From: Bacteroidia bacterium
Lineage (GTDB): Bacteria > Bacteroidota > Bacteroidia > Flavobacteriales_D > Sanyastnellaceae
Direction: 5' to 3'
Length of the DNA stretch: 64,000 nucleotides
NCBI GenBank assembly: GCA_030427925.1
Contig: JAUICJ010000001.1
Location: 171,388-235,387, forward strand
Shown here: positions 45,355 through 54,384 of the stretch, piece after piece
Layout: each line of letters begins with the position of its first letter
How positions within the stretch are numbered: position 1 is the first letter of the stretch
Made by a program: the position numbers and the translations under genes
The notes under the pieces: model-generated
What the model was told of the DNA's origin: nothing
The model's database searches: none
Seen by the model: the letters and a program-made list of their open reading frames with translations, nothing else

Positions 45355-45894
45355 TCATTCGACGCGCACGTAGGAGGCAAGGGGCGTGAGGGCGTTCTCT
45401 TTTACGAGTTGGCGCCACGCTGCGTTGTTTTCGGGTGCCAAATGGTAGGACAGTTTGGGCCCCGCTCCGGTGGTGGTGAATGCGGCTGCGGCGTCATCCG
45501 ATGCGTTGAGGATGGCACGCCAAACCGCAATCTTCTGTTCATCGCTGCCATCGAAATGGTACAGTTGGATGGTGCCGCCCCGTCGGCGCGCCACGATGAC
45601 GTTCCATCCGCCCCCGTCGTCCTTGGAATTGAACACGAGGCAATCTCGGTAGCGGCGGAGCCGGTTTTCCGCCCCGAGGATGAACACCTCCGAGCTGTCG
45701 TTGGGTATGACGTGTTGTTCCCCGATGTGCAGACGTTCTCCTGACTCATCAAGCCATTCACCGCGCCAATGCTTGGGGAAACGGGGGAGGTCACGGTGGT
45801 TCAGGGGCATCGGTTCTTCGAAGGTCACCGTGCTGCAGCCTGCGAGGATGGCGGTGGCGATCAGGCCCAAAAGAAGGGTGCGGAATGCGTTCAT
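45355..45894 (-). CDS. Hypothetical lipoprotein
   Basis: A 179-residue predicted lipoprotein: MNAFRTLLLGLIATAILAGCS has a canonical lipobox (LAGC). The mature part is small and mixed alpha/beta, with RFPKHWRGEWLDESGERLHI and VFILGAENRLRRYRD, no recognised domain and no catalytic motif. It lies 10 nt after uppP in the ftsX-DUF3098-uppP transcript, so it is probably co-expressed with envelope genes. The ATG at 45894 begins the signal; an in-frame upstream start would overlap uppP. Confidence 0.65.
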   Translation of the reverse strand: MNAFRTLLLGLIATAILAGCSTVTFEEPMPLNHRDLPRFPKHWRGEWLDESGERLHIGEQHVIPNDSSEVFILGAENRLRRYRDCLVFNSKDDGGGWNVIVARRRGGTIQLYHFDGSDEQKIAVWRAILNASDDAAAAFTTTGAGPKLSYHLAPENNAAWRQLVKENALTPLASYVRVE

Positions 45895-45904
45895 GAAATC
45901 GGAA

Positions 45905-46699
45905 TTAAAGGAATGCCATGGCAAGCACGCCCGCCATGGCGCAGTACAACGCGAAGATGCCCAGGTTCATTGCGCGGACCAGTTGGATCATCCACCGGCA
46001 CGCGAGGGTTCCGGAGAGGAAGGCGGCGGCGGCTCCGAGGGCATAGGCGCTGAGGGCGGTTCCGGTCGGGCCGCCTTCGAGGACGTCACCGATTTCGAGA
46101 AGCATGGCGCCGAGGATGGGGGGCAATGCCATGAGGAAGCTGAACCGCGCGGCCTCTTCACGGGAGATGCCGAGGAGGAGGGCGGCGCTGATGGTGGAGC
46201 CGGACCGGCTGATTCCGGGCAGGATGGCGAAAGCTTGGGCGAGGCCGATGAGCAAGGCGCGGCCGCCGTTCAATGGGGCTGCTGCGCCGGGGAGGCGTTG
46301 GGCGAGCCACAGGATGCCGGCGGTCACCACGAGTAGCGCGCCGACGCGATCGGGATGGCCAATGAACGTCGATTCCAAGGGGCCGCGCAAGGTCAGGCCG
46401 ATGGCCGCTGCCGGAACGGCGGAAAGGACGAGCCAACCGACGTAGGAGCGGGCGGGGAGGGGGGAGTTGGAAAGGGATTTGGCCTGGAAAAACCCGGTGA
46501 TGAGCGAGGCGATGTCGCGGCGAAATACGACCAAGGTACTGAGCGCCGTCGCCCCGTGCACCACCACGCTGAACGTCAAATCTTCCTCCGTGTGACCGAA
46601 GAGCGCCTTGCCCAATTCCAAGTGCCCCGAACTGCTGACCGGCAAAAACTCAGTCAGGCCTTGGACCAAACCGAGCAAAATGGCTTCCCACCACGTCAT
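45905..46699 (-). CDS. uppP: Undecaprenyl-diphosphate phosphatase
   Basis: A 264-residue multi-pass inner-membrane enzyme that recycles the lipid carrier for peptidoglycan and other envelope polymers. Catalytic motifs are GLTEFLPVSSSGHLEL near residues 14-29 and LPGISRSGSTISAALLLG near 160-177. Eight or so hydrophobic segments are visible. Length is normal. Its homologues also confer bacitracin tolerance. The start overlaps the DUF3098 stop by ATGA. Gene order ftsX-DUF3098-uppP is conserved in Bacteroidota. Confidence 0.95.
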   Translation of the reverse strand: MTWWEAILLGLVQGLTEFLPVSSSGHLELGKALFGHTEEDLTFSVVVHGATALSTLVVFRRDIASLITGFFQAKSLSNSPLPARSYVGWLVLSAVPAAAIGLTLRGPLESTFIGHPDRVGALLVVTAGILWLAQRLPGAAAPLNGGRALLIGLAQAFAILPGISRSGSTISAALLLGISREEAARFSFLMALPPILGAMLLEIGDVLEGGPTGTALSAYALGAAAAFLSGTLACRWMIQLVRAMNLGIFALYCAMAGVLAMAFL

Positions 46700-46941
46700 C
46701 CCCGCTTCAGGATCGCATAGAAAATGGTGGCGTATCCCGTGAGCACTACGATGGGCGCGACGGTGATGCGGCGGGTGTTGAAGATTTCATAGCTGAACAC
46801 CGTCGGGTCTTCCGAGGCTCCGCCTGACATCAAAATGTACCCGACAACCAACAACGCCAACCCGATGCCCAGCCACCGGTACTGCCTGTTGGTGAACGGG
46901 AAGTCAGCGCTTGCGTTGGGGGTCATCTGCTCTTTCGACAT
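46696..46941 (-). CDS. DUF3098 small membrane protein
   Basis: An 81-residue protein with two transmembrane helices (about 24-40 and 59-78). FTNRQYRWLGIGLALLVVGY and IFNTRRITVAPIVVLTGY match DUF3098, a bacteroidete family of unknown function. It sits between ftsX and uppP, with overlap to uppP and a 14-nt gap to ftsX. Placement suggests a role with cell division or lipid-carrier recycling, but nothing more can be said. Confidence 0.85.
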   Translation of the reverse strand: MSKEQMTPNASADFPFTNRQYRWLGIGLALLVVGYILMSGGASEDPTVFSYEIFNTRRITVAPIVVLTGYATIFYAILKRG

Positions 46942-46955
46942 GCCTCAAAAGTACA

Positions 46956-47819
46956 TCAGTAAAGCCGATTTTCCGGCAGGTTCAAGTAGCGATTGACGGC
47001 CAGCGAGGTGGAAGCCAAACCGATGAGCGTGCCCAAGACCGCCAATCCCGCGCCCCCCACACCGAGGTGCATCAACGTCAACCCGGCCATCCACGCCCCA
47101 CCGATGGGCTTCAAGGCGGCGAACAGCCCCGTCACAAGGGCGAAGCTGAACGTGCCCGAAAGGAATCCAAGCCCGCCCCCTTGAAGGAGAAACGGTTGCC
47201 GAATGAGCCGAGGGTCAGCCCCGACGAGCTGCATGGTCTTGATGATGAACCGCCGGGCAAAGACCGTCAAGCGGATCGTGTTGTTGATGAGCGCCACCGC
47301 CACGAGCAAGAACAGCACGCACACCGCCGCAAGGGGCCACACCACCCGGTCCAATGTCGCTTCGATGCCCGCCAACAAATCCGCCTGCCACACCACGTCC
47401 GCCACCCCCGGCACCTGTTCGAACCGCTCCACCGCTGCGCCGATGGCTTCCACGTTTCCGAACTCCGAACGGATGCGCAGGTCCATCACATGGGGAAGCG
47501 GAACGTACCCGAGAAAGTCCACAAACGATTCGCCCAACTCGGCCTCCAGTTCGGCGCTTGCTTCGACCGGGTCGAGGGAGCGCGCCTCTTCCACCGCTTC
47601 GTCCGTGCGCAGGCTCTCTTGTGCCAGACGCAAGGTCGTGGCATCGAGTTCGCGCTGGAAATAAACTTGCACACGCGCTTCGCTGCGCAAGGCGCGTTCG
47701 GCGGATTGGCCGAGGAAGAGCAGCCCAGCCAGCACGCCGATGAGCGTCAAGGTGAGGGTCATGCCGACGACCGTGGAAAGGGTCGTGGTCCAATTCGAGC
47801 GATTCGCGGATGCGGCCAT
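46956..47819 (-). CDS. ftsX: Cell-division permease-like protein FtsX
   Basis: A 287-residue FtsX. TM1 (about 18-38), a periplasmic loop of about 130 residues (EARVQVYFQRELDATTLRLA and DVVWQADLLAGIEATL), then TM2-4 between 160 and 280, with INNTIRLTVFARRFIIKTMQ, LVGADPRLIRQPFLLQGGGL as the conserved cytoplasmic loop. With FtsE it forms an ABC-like complex that controls septal peptidoglycan hydrolases. FtsE is not adjacent, usual for Bacteroidota. Its TAAGTTTG box lies at 47837-47844. Confidence 0.93.
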   Translation of the reverse strand: MAASANRSNWTTTLSTVVGMTLTLTLIGVLAGLLFLGQSAERALRSEARVQVYFQRELDATTLRLAQESLRTDEAVEEARSLDPVEASAELEAELGESFVDFLGYVPLPHVMDLRIRSEFGNVEAIGAAVERFEQVPGVADVVWQADLLAGIEATLDRVVWPLAAVCVLFLLVAVALINNTIRLTVFARRFIIKTMQLVGADPRLIRQPFLLQGGGLGFLSGTFSFALVTGLFAALKPIGGAWMAGLTLMHLGVGGAGLAVLGTLIGLASTSLAVNRYLNLPENRLY

Positions 47820-47836
47820 GCGGGAGATTTCGTCGT

Positions 47837-47844
47837 CAAACTTA
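47837..47844 (-). promoter_or_regulatory. Promoter -7 box for ftsX-DUF3098-uppP
   Basis: TAAGTTTG is an exact TAnnTTTG match 17 nt before the ftsX ATG. Confidence 0.55.
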
Positions 47845-47908
47845 CAACGAACGGGCAGTTGCGTGAACGGTTTGGCCCTTCACTTGTTTAGAATGAGTCC
47901 AAACAACG

Positions 47909-47916
47909 TACCTTTG
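47909..47916 (+). promoter_or_regulatory. Promoter -7 box for the SUF operon
   Basis: TACCTTTG is an exact TAnnTTTG match 23 nt before the sufA ATG. A TTG at 47884-47886 could be the -33 element with 22 nt spacing. No iron- or cluster-responsive operator was recognised. Confidence 0.55.
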
Positions 47917-47939
47917 CATCCCACATTCAGGGTATTTTC

Positions 47940-48266
47940 ATGATCAAAGTTAACGACAGCGCACGCGAGCAAATCCGCCGTCTCCTGCAGGATTCGGACC
48001 ACCCCGAAACGAGTTTCGTTCGGGTCGGTGTCAAGGGTGGTGGCTGCTCGGGATTGATGTATGACCTCGATTTCGACCACGAGATGCGCGAAGGCGACCA
48101 AGTGTTCGAAGACGGCGGGGTGAAGGTGGTGGTGGACCGCAAGAGCTTCTTGTACCTCGTCGGCACCGAGTTGCGTTACTCGGGCGGCCTCAACGGCAAG
48201 GGCTTCGAATTTCACAACCCCAACGCGAATCGCACCTGCGGTTGCGGCGAAAGCTTCTCCCTCTGA
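47940..48266 (+). CDS. sufA: A-type iron-sulfur carrier, SufA/IscA family
   Basis: A 108-residue HesB/IscA-like carrier that passes assembled clusters to target proteins. The three conserved cysteines are Cys36 in [13 protein letters not shown] and Cys100 and Cys102 in the C-terminal RTCGCGESF. Length and motif spacing are standard. It is the first gene of a seven-gene SUF transcript, 2 nt ahead of sufB, with a TACCTTTG box upstream. Being first suggests a tight stoichiometric link to the scaffold complex. Confidence 0.95.
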   Translation: MIKVNDSAREQIRRLLQDSDHPETSFVRVGVKGGGCSGLMYDLDFDHEMREGDQVFEDGGVKVVVDRKSFLYLVGTELRYSGGLNGKGFEFHNPNANRTCGCGESFSL

Positions 48267-48268
48267 CC

Positions 48269-49717
48269 ATGGCTTACGACACGAAGGACCCCACCCTTGA
48301 AGCGGTAACGGGCAAGGAATACGAATTCGGTTTCACGACCGACATCGAATCGGACAAGGCACCAGCGGGCATCAACGAAGACACGATTCGGATGATTTCG
48401 GCGAAGAAGGAGGAGCCGGAGTGGATGCTGGAATGGCGGTTGGAAGCGTACCGCGCTTGGCTGAAGATGGAGGAGCCGGAATGGCCTCACCTTCAGTACG
48501 AGCGCCCGGACTACCAAGCCATCAGCTATTACGCAGCGCCCAAACAGCGCCCGAAGCTCGAATCGCTCGATGAGGTGGATCCGGAGTTGCGCAAGACCAT
48601 GGACCGGTTGGGCATCAGCATGGAGGAGCAAAAGCGCTTGAGTGGCGTAGCGGTGGATTTTGTGATGGACAGCGTTTCGGTGGCCACGAGCTTCAAGGAG
48701 AAGTTGGGGGAGCTCGGCATCATTTTCTGTTCGATGAGCGAGGCGGTTAAGGAGCACCCGGATTTGGTGCGGAAGTACCTCGGAAGTGTGGTGCCTGTGC
48801 GCGATAACTTCTTTTCTGCGTTGAATTCGGCGGTGTTCACGGACGGCTCCTTTTGCTACATCCCGAAGGGCGTGAAGTGCCCGATGGAGTTGAGCACGTA
48901 TTTCCGCATCAATGAGGCAGGCACAGGCCAATTCGAGCGCACGCTAGTCATCGCGGACGAGTCCAGTTACGTGAGTTACCTCGAAGGCTGCACGGCTCCG
49001 CAACGCGACGAGCACCAGCTGCACGCGGCGGTGGTGGAACTGGTGGCGTTGGATCGCGCAGAAATCAAGTATTCGACTGTCCAAAACTGGTACCCCGGCG
49101 ATGCCAATGGCCGCGGAGGCGTCTACAACTTCGTTACGAAGCGCGGCATCTGCCACGCCCATGCGAAAATCAGCTGGACCCAGGTCGAGACGGGCAGCGC
49201 CATCACGTGGAAGTACCCGAGCTGCATCCTCAAGGGCGACTACAGCGTCGGCGAATTTTACAGCGTGGCGGTAACGAACAATGCGCAACAGGCCGACACG
49301 GGGACGAAGATGATCCATTTGGGCCGCCACACGCACTCGACCATCATCAGCAAAGGCATCAGCGCAGGCAAGAGCCACAACAGCTACCGCGGTCAGGTCT
49401 CGGTGGCTCCGACGGCCGCCCATGCTCGGAATTTCTCGCAATGCGACTCCCTGCTCATGACCGACACGAGCGGCGCACACACCTTCCCCTACATCGACGT
49501 CCAGCACCCGACTGCTCGCGTGGAGCACGAAGCGACGACGTCGAAAATCGGGGAAGACCAAATCTTCTATTGCCTCCAACGCGGCATCGACGAAGAACAA
49601 GCCATCAGCTTGATCGTCAATGGTTACGCGAAAGAAGTATTGAATAAACTGCCCATGGAATTTGCCGTGGAAGCCCAAAAACTCCTCGCCATTTCCCTCG
49701 AAGGAAGTGTCGGATAA
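48269..49717 (+). CDS. sufB: Fe-S scaffold protein SufB
   Basis: A 482-residue subunit of the SufBCD cluster-assembly scaffold. [40 protein letters not shown], and the C-terminal [20 protein letters not shown], then [19 protein letters not shown] are SufB hallmarks, with conserved cysteines in CYIPKGVKC and in PSCIL. The start at 48269 ([10 protein letters not shown]) follows sufA by 2 nt; earlier in-frame codons lie inside sufA. It ends 10 nt before sufC. Confidence 0.97.
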   Translation: MAYDTKDPTLEAVTGKEYEFGFTTDIESDKAPAGINEDTIRMISAKKEEPEWMLEWRLEAYRAWLKMEEPEWPHLQYERPDYQAISYYAAPKQRPKLESLDEVDPELRKTMDRLGISMEEQKRLSGVAVDFVMDSVSVATSFKEKLGELGIIFCSMSEAVKEHPDLVRKYLGSVVPVRDNFFSALNSAVFTDGSFCYIPKGVKCPMELSTYFRINEAGTGQFERTLVIADESSYVSYLEGCTAPQRDEHQLHAAVVELVALDRAEIKYSTVQNWYPGDANGRGGVYNFVTKRGICHAHAKISWTQVETGSAITWKYPSCILKGDYSVGEFYSVAVTNNAQQADTGTKMIHLGRHTHSTIISKGISAGKSHNSYRGQVSVAPTAAHARNFSQCDSLLMTDTSGAHTFPYIDVQHPTARVEHEATTSKIGEDQIFYCLQRGIDEEQAISLIVNGYAKEVLNKLPMEFAVEAQKLLAISLEGSVG

Positions 49718-49727
49718 CCCGGAAGAA

Positions 49728-50480
49728 ATGCTCGAAATCAACAACCTCCATGCGCAAATCGATGAGAATCCGATTTTGCGCGGACTGAATTTGACGGTGC
49801 GGCCTGGCGAAGTCCACGCCATCATGGGGCCCAACGGCTCGGGAAAGTCGACCCTGGCCTCGGTGTTGGCCGGTCGCGAGGAGTACGAGGTGACCGAAGG
49901 TTCAGTTTCTTTTGAAGGGGCAGACTTGCTCGACCTCGATGCCACGGATCGCGCCCGCAGCGGGCTGTTCCTTGCGTTTCAGTATCCCGTTGAAATCCCC
50001 GGAGTCAGCAACTTGAACTTCATGCGGGCCGCGCTGAATGGAAAGCGGGAACACGAAGGCCTCGACCCGATTGCCGGAAAGGACTTCTTGGCGAAGGTGA
50101 AGGAGTGTTCAGAATTGGTTGAACTCGATGGTCGTTTGCGGAACCGCTCGGTGAACGAAGGGTTCTCCGGAGGGGAAAAGAAGCGGAATGAAATCTTCCA
50201 AATGGCCATGCTCGAACCGAAGCTGGCGGTGTTGGATGAAACGGATTCGGGATTGGACATCGACGCCTTGCGCATCGTTTCGCAAGGGGTGAATGCCATG
50301 CGTTCGCCGGAGCGGAGCTTCATTGTCATCACGCACTACCAGCGTTTGCTCGACCACATCGTTCCCGATTTTGTTCACGTCCTCTACAAGGGACGCATCG
50401 TGCGGACGGGCGGCAAGGAATTGGCGTTGGAGCTGGAGGAGCGTGGGTACGATTGGATCAAGGAAGAAGCGGTGGTGTGA
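49728..50480 (+). CDS. sufC: Fe-S assembly ATPase SufC
   Basis: A 250-residue ABC-type ATPase that powers the SufBCD scaffold. Walker A is IMGPNGSGKSTLASVLAG near residues 34-51, the signature is FSGGEKKRNEIFQM, and Walker B is LAVLDETDSGLDIDALRIVS with the family's D-loop. The start at ATG 49728 gives the normal N-terminus MLEINNLHAQ; upstream in-frame starts overlap sufB. The sufD ATG shares the last base of its TGA. Confidence 0.97.
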   Translation: MLEINNLHAQIDENPILRGLNLTVRPGEVHAIMGPNGSGKSTLASVLAGREEYEVTEGSVSFEGADLLDLDATDRARSGLFLAFQYPVEIPGVSNLNFMRAALNGKREHEGLDPIAGKDFLAKVKECSELVELDGRLRNRSVNEGFSGGEKKRNEIFQMAMLEPKLAVLDETDSGLDIDALRIVSQGVNAMRSPERSFIVITHYQRLLDHIVPDFVHVLYKGRIVRTGGKELALELEERGYDWIKEEAVV

Positions 50481-51778
50481 TGGAAGAGCTCGCACAACCC
50501 GTGGATTTTTGGGACAACGTTCGGGACCGATTGAAAGTCACTCCTGCACCCGCATCGGTCGCTGAGCAGGGCGCCGCACTGGCAGCCGGCTTGGGGGTGG
50601 ATGCTGCAGCGCTCGGGGGGTTGCCGGTTCCGCATCGGCGTTTGGAGCGCTGGAAGCACACGCCGGTAACGGCCATCCTGCGGGGTGCGTGGCGCCAACA
50701 GCCCGCCGCTGAACCCGTGGTTCCCGTTCAGCCGGTGCCGGGATTGGACGCCTACCGAGTCGTGTTCATCAACGGTCACTTTTCGGCGGCCCACAGCGAC
50801 TTACCGGTGGCAGAAGGGGTTCGTTGCATGCCGATGTCCCTTGCACCAGCCCAGCCGTGGCGCGCGTCCGTGCACCGCGAAGATTGGTTCGCGGCTTTGC
50901 ATGCCGCCGCTGCTCAGGACGGGGTGTTCCTGGAAGTGGATGCGGGGGTGGTCCTCGAACGTCCGTTGCTCATCCACCACATCGTTCAAGGGGTGGAAGT
51001 TGCTTCCTTTCCTCGGCACATCATTCGTTTGGCAGAGAACGCTCAGGTCAGGATCATTGGTTGGAACAGCGCTTCAGCGGAATCGACCGGCTTGCAAGTC
51101 AGCCGATGGGACGTGGAGGTTGCGCGCAATGCCCGCTGCGAGTGGGACCAAATCGAAGCCCTCGAAGGCGCCGTTCACTGCATCCACTTCCCCAACATCG
51201 TCCAAGCCGAGGACAGCCATTTCCGCATCCATTCCGTGAGCCCGCAAACGCATTGGTCGCGACACGATTTGCGCATTCGCCTTGAAGGCGAACACACGGA
51301 AACCATCTTGCACGGCTGCTCGCTGCCGCAGGGAAAGGAATTCATCGACCACCACACCACCGTCGATCACCGACTGCCGCATGGCCGCAGCGAGGAAGAT
51401 TACCGCAGCGTCCTGTACGACCAAGCTACGGGCGTCTTCAATGGCAAGGTCTTCGTTCGCCCCGATGCGCAAAAGACGGACGCTTACCAAAAGAGCGCCA
51501 ACATCTTGGCCAGCGAACACGCCACGTTACATGCCAAACCAGAACTCGAGATTTACGCCGACGACGTGAAGTGCAGCCACGGGTGTACGGTCGGGCAGCT
51601 CGATGAAGAAGCCTTGTTTTACGCACAGTCCCGCGGAATTTCCGCCCGCGACGCCCATGCTTTGCTCGTGGAAGCCTTCATCGCCGAAGTGGTGGAGGGC
51701 ATCGGATCGGAGGAAGTGCGCGCCGAGGTCCAGCACGCCTTTGCGGTGCGACGGGGCTGGCTGAGCGGCCAGGAATGA
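50480..51778 (+). CDS. sufD: Fe-S scaffold protein SufD
   Basis: A 432-residue SufB paralogue that forms the SufBCD scaffold with SufB and SufC. The beta-helix core has QGKEFIDHHTTVDHRLPHG as a conserved strand region, VRPDAQKTDAYQKSANILAS, and the C-terminal CSHGCTVGQLDEEALFYAQS, then RGISARDAHALLVEAF. It is shorter than SufB and lacks the SufB-specific Cys pattern, as expected. TGATG overlap with sufC and ATGA overlap with tlyA make it central to the transcript. Confidence 0.95.
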   Translation: MEELAQPVDFWDNVRDRLKVTPAPASVAEQGAALAAGLGVDAAALGGLPVPHRRLERWKHTPVTAILRGAWRQQPAAEPVVPVQPVPGLDAYRVVFINGHFSAAHSDLPVAEGVRCMPMSLAPAQPWRASVHREDWFAALHAAAAQDGVFLEVDAGVVLERPLLIHHIVQGVEVASFPRHIIRLAENAQVRIIGWNSASAESTGLQVSRWDVEVARNARCEWDQIEALEGAVHCIHFPNIVQAEDSHFRIHSVSPQTHWSRHDLRIRLEGEHTETILHGCSLPQGKEFIDHHTTVDHRLPHGRSEEDYRSVLYDQATGVFNGKVFVRPDAQKTDAYQKSANILASEHATLHAKPELEIYADDVKCSHGCTVGQLDEEALFYAQSRGISARDAHALLVEAFIAEVVEGIGSEEVRAEVQHAFAVRRGWLSGQE

Positions 51779-52545
51779 GCGACGGGCGCGAACGCTTGGA
51801 TCGGTTGGTCATCGCCCGAGGTTGGGCCAAATCCCGCCCGCGCGCCGAACGCCTCATCACCGAATTTGGCATCCGCGTGGACGGCCAAGTCATTCGCAAA
51901 CCGGGCAAGCGCGTCCCGACGGAGGCGGTTTTGGAGCCCCTCGGTGAGGACATGCCGTGGGTCAGCCGGGGAGCGTACAAGCTCCTTGCGGCGCTGGAGG
52001 CCTGGCCCGAAGTGGAAATTCACAACCGGATCGTTTTGGACGTCGGCTCTTCAACTGGCGGGTTCACCCAAGTCTGCCTCGAGCGCGGCGCCCGCGGGGT
52101 TTGCGCCGTCGACACCGGCCGCGATCAGCTCGACCAGGAACTGCGCGGAGACCCCCGCATTGCGCTCCACGAGCAAACCAACGTCCTCGACTTGCCCCCT
52201 GCGGCTTTGGAACAGCCTTTCGGTGAGCGGGCCGACTTGGCGGTGGTGGATGCCTCGTTCGTCAGCCTCACGTTGCTCCTCCCGGGGTTGGTTCCCCTGC
52301 TCAAGCCGGACGGCGAGGCGGTGCTGCTTGTGAAACCGCAATTCGAAGTGGGTCCCACGGGCCTCGGCCGCAACGGCATCGTCCGAAACGCGAAGCTGCG
52401 TGACCAATCCGTCGATCGGGTGGAACTCGCCGCAAAGCAATTGGGCGCAGCGGTATTGGGTAGGATGGTGTCCCCAGTCACCGGGGGCGACGGCAACGTC
52501 GAGTTTCTGATTTGGCTGAGGTTTTCTTCAAATCAATCCCTGTAA
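51775..52545 (+). CDS. tlyA: TlyA-family rRNA ribose methyltransferase (hemolysin A-like), inside the SUF operon
   Basis: A 256-residue FtsJ-fold methyltransferase. An N-terminal S4 RNA-binding domain (LDRLVIARGWAKSRPRAERL) precedes the SAM-binding core (IVLDVGSSTGGFTQVCLERG). The family 2'-O-methylates rRNA in actinobacteria and is widespread as putative hemolysin A. KPQFEVGPTGLGRNGIV is conserved near the end. It overlaps the sufD stop (ATGA), and sufS starts 10 nt after it, so it is embedded among SUF genes although unrelated by known function. The RNA target is not known for this phylum. Confidence 0.88.
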   Translation: MSDGRERLDRLVIARGWAKSRPRAERLITEFGIRVDGQVIRKPGKRVPTEAVLEPLGEDMPWVSRGAYKLLAALEAWPEVEIHNRIVLDVGSSTGGFTQVCLERGARGVCAVDTGRDQLDQELRGDPRIALHEQTNVLDLPPAALEQPFGERADLAVVDASFVSLTLLLPGLVPLLKPDGEAVLLVKPQFEVGPTGLGRNGIVRNAKLRDQSVDRVELAAKQLGAAVLGRMVSPVTGGDGNVEFLIWLRFSSNQSL

Positions 52546-52550
52546 GTTCG
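52543..52550 (+). promoter_or_regulatory. Internal promoter -7 box for sufS-sufE, overlapping the tlyA stop
   Basis: TAAGTTCG fits TAnnTTCG; its TAA is the tlyA stop codon. It lies 5 nt before the sufS ATG and would allow sufSE expression apart from the scaffold genes. Confidence 0.45.
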
Positions 52551-52555
52551 CTCCC

Positions 52556-53794
52556 ATGGCTCACGAAATTTCCCCCTTGAACGTGGAGGCGCTGCGCGCG
52601 GAGTTCCCCATTTTGCATCAGCAGGTGCACGGGAAGCCGCTGGTGTATTTGGACAGCGCTGCTTCAGCCCAAAAACCGTTGGCGGTCATCAACGCCCAAG
52701 CGGATTACTTGCGGAATCATCACGCGAACGTTCATCGAGGCGTTCACACCCTCTCCCAGCGTGCCACGGACGCTTTCGAACACGCCCGCCGGCAGGTTCA
52801 ATCCTTTCTGAATGCACGGGAAGTTGAAGAAATCATTTGGACGCAAGGCACCACCGATGGCATCAACCTGGTGGCCCAAACATGGGGCCGCACCCACTTG
52901 CATGCCGGCGATCGCATTCTGATCAGCCGCATGGAGCACCACGCGAACATCGTTCCGTGGCAGTTGCTCGCAGCAGAGCGCGGACTGCACCTCGACGTGG
53001 CCGAAATCCACGAAGACGGTTCGTTGAATTGGGACAGCGTTCAGGATGGATTGAACCGCTCCCCGAAGTTGGTGGCGATGACCTACGTTTCGAACACCCT
53101 CGGAACGGTGAATGACGCGTCTCGCTTGGTAAAAGCGGCCCACAACATCGGTGCGCGGGTCCTCATTGATGGCGCACAAGCCGCTCCGCACAAGCGGGTC
53201 GATGTGGCCGCGCTCGACTGCGATTTCTTCGTCTTCAGCGGGCACAAAACCTATGGACCTACCGGCATCGGTGTCCTATACGGCAAGCGGGAAGTCCTCG
53301 AGGACATGCCGCCTTGGCGCGGAGGAGGCGAGATGATCGCTGAGGTGAGCTTGGAGCGGGGCACGACCTTCGCGCCCATTCCCTTCAAGTTTGAAGCGGG
53401 AACGCCCCACATCAGCGGAGCCATCGCCTTGGGTACAGCCTTGGATTGGATGCAAGGTGTCGGTGTGGAGTCGATTGCCGCGCATGAAGAAGCGCTTGCT
53501 GCTGCGACGCACGAGGCGCTGTCGACCATTCCGGGCATGCGGTTCATCGGCACCGCCCCGGGTAAGGCGGGTGTGGTCAGTTTCGTTGTTGAAGGCACCC
53601 ACCCTTATGACCTCGGTTCGTTGCTCGACGCGCAGGGGGTGGCCGTGCGCACCGGTCAACATTGCACCCAGCCGTTGGTGGATCATTTTGGCATCCCCGG
53701 TACGGTGCGTGCCTCCTTTGCCGCATACAACACCTTCGAAGAAGTGGCCACGTTGCATCGGGCCGTAGAACGAGCCATTACCCTATTGAAATGA
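52556..53794 (+). CDS. sufS: Cysteine desulfurase SufS
   Basis: A 412-residue class V aminotransferase-fold enzyme that frees sulfur from cysteine for cluster building. The PLP lysine is Lys231 in VFSGHKTYGPTGIGVLYGK, and the persulfide-forming Cys370 lies in RTGQHCTQPLVDHFG. N-terminal LRAEFPILHQQVHGKPLVYL is typical of group II (SufS-type) enzymes. Length is normal. The downstream sufE overlaps by ATGA. A -7-like box at 52543 may drive it separately. Confidence 0.96.
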   Translation: MAHEISPLNVEALRAEFPILHQQVHGKPLVYLDSAASAQKPLAVINAQADYLRNHHANVHRGVHTLSQRATDAFEHARRQVQSFLNAREVEEIIWTQGTTDGINLVAQTWGRTHLHAGDRILISRMEHHANIVPWQLLAAERGLHLDVAEIHEDGSLNWDSVQDGLNRSPKLVAMTYVSNTLGTVNDASRLVKAAHNIGARVLIDGAQAAPHKRVDVAALDCDFFVFSGHKTYGPTGIGVLYGKREVLEDMPPWRGGGEMIAEVSLERGTTFAPIPFKFEAGTPHISGAIALGTALDWMQGVGVESIAAHEEALAAATHEALSTIPGMRFIGTAPGKAGVVSFVVEGTHPYDLGSLLDAQGVAVRTGQHCTQPLVDHFGIPGTVRASFAAYNTFEEVATLHRAVERAITLLK

Positions 53795-54231
53795 ATTCGA
53801 GTCAAATTGAATTGAATCGCCGCCAGCAAGAAGTGGTGGACGAATTTGCCCTGTTCGATGAATGGATGGACAAGTACGAGCACATCATCGAATTGGGGAA
53901 GGAATTGCCGGTGCTGCCCTTGGAGGAAGCTCGGGAGGATTTGCTCATTAAAGGATGCCAGAGTCGGGTTTGGCTGGACGCTCAGCTGTCGCCTGAAGGA
54001 AGGGTTCGCTATCGAGCGAACAGCGATGCCATCATTACCAAAGGCATGGTCTCGCTGATGATTCGGGTCCTCGATGACTTGGATCCGGCCACCGTGATGG
54101 GAGCGGAGTTGTGGTTTTTGGACCAAATCGGCTTGAAAGAGCAGTTGTCCCCGACGCGCGCCAACGGGCTGCTGGCGATGGTGAAGCAGATGAAGATTTA
54201 TGGGTTAGCGTTTCAATCCCAATCGAAATGA
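53791..54231 (+). CDS. sufE: Sulfur acceptor protein SufE
   Basis: A 146-residue SufE that takes the persulfide from SufS and boosts its turnover. The acceptor Cys56 lies in LLIKGCQSRVWLDAQLSPEG, and the compact fold ends with SPTRANGLLAMVKQMKIYG. The start at 53791 overlaps the sufS stop. It closes the SUF cluster and is followed 2 nt after its stop by a hairpin terminator. Confidence 0.96.
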   Translation: MNSSQIELNRRQQEVVDEFALFDEWMDKYEHIIELGKELPVLPLEEAREDLLIKGCQSRVWLDAQLSPEGRVRYRANSDAIITKGMVSLMIRVLDDLDPATVMGAELWFLDQIGLKEQLSPTRANGLLAMVKQMKIYGLAFQSQSK

Positions 54232-54256
54232 AAAAACCCCCTCGGAGAGGGGGTTT
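54231..54256. terminator. Bidirectional terminator between sufE and the M23 peptidase gene
   Basis: AAACCCCCTC (54234-54243) pairs perfectly with GAGGGGGTTT (54247-54256) around GGA. The A-run upstream gives a T-run of six on the minus strand, so it can stop both the SUF transcript and the convergent peptidase transcript. Confidence 0.8.
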
Positions 54257-54384
54257 AAGTCGACCAGGCCGCTCAGTCCAGGTACTTGCAGGTTCATAGA
54301 GGTGTGCAAGCCCGGTTCGTTTTTCAGCAGCCGCAAGGCTGCACATGAAGAACTTCGGCTAAGGGAAAAAGGTTGCACGGGGGT
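54257..54384. other. Structured gap without a gene
   Basis: This 128-base gap holds two dyads: CTTGCA (54285-54290) with TGCAAG (54305-54310), and GCAGCC-GCAA-GGCTGC (54327-54342), a 6-bp stem with a GCAA loop. No T-tract or gene is evident. It could be the folded 3' end of the peptidase mRNA. Confidence 0.35.

Noticed and set aside
54327..54342. Intrinsic terminator for the peptidase gene
   Set aside because: The hairpin is followed by an A-run, not T, in the gene's direction; the real terminator is at 54231-54256.
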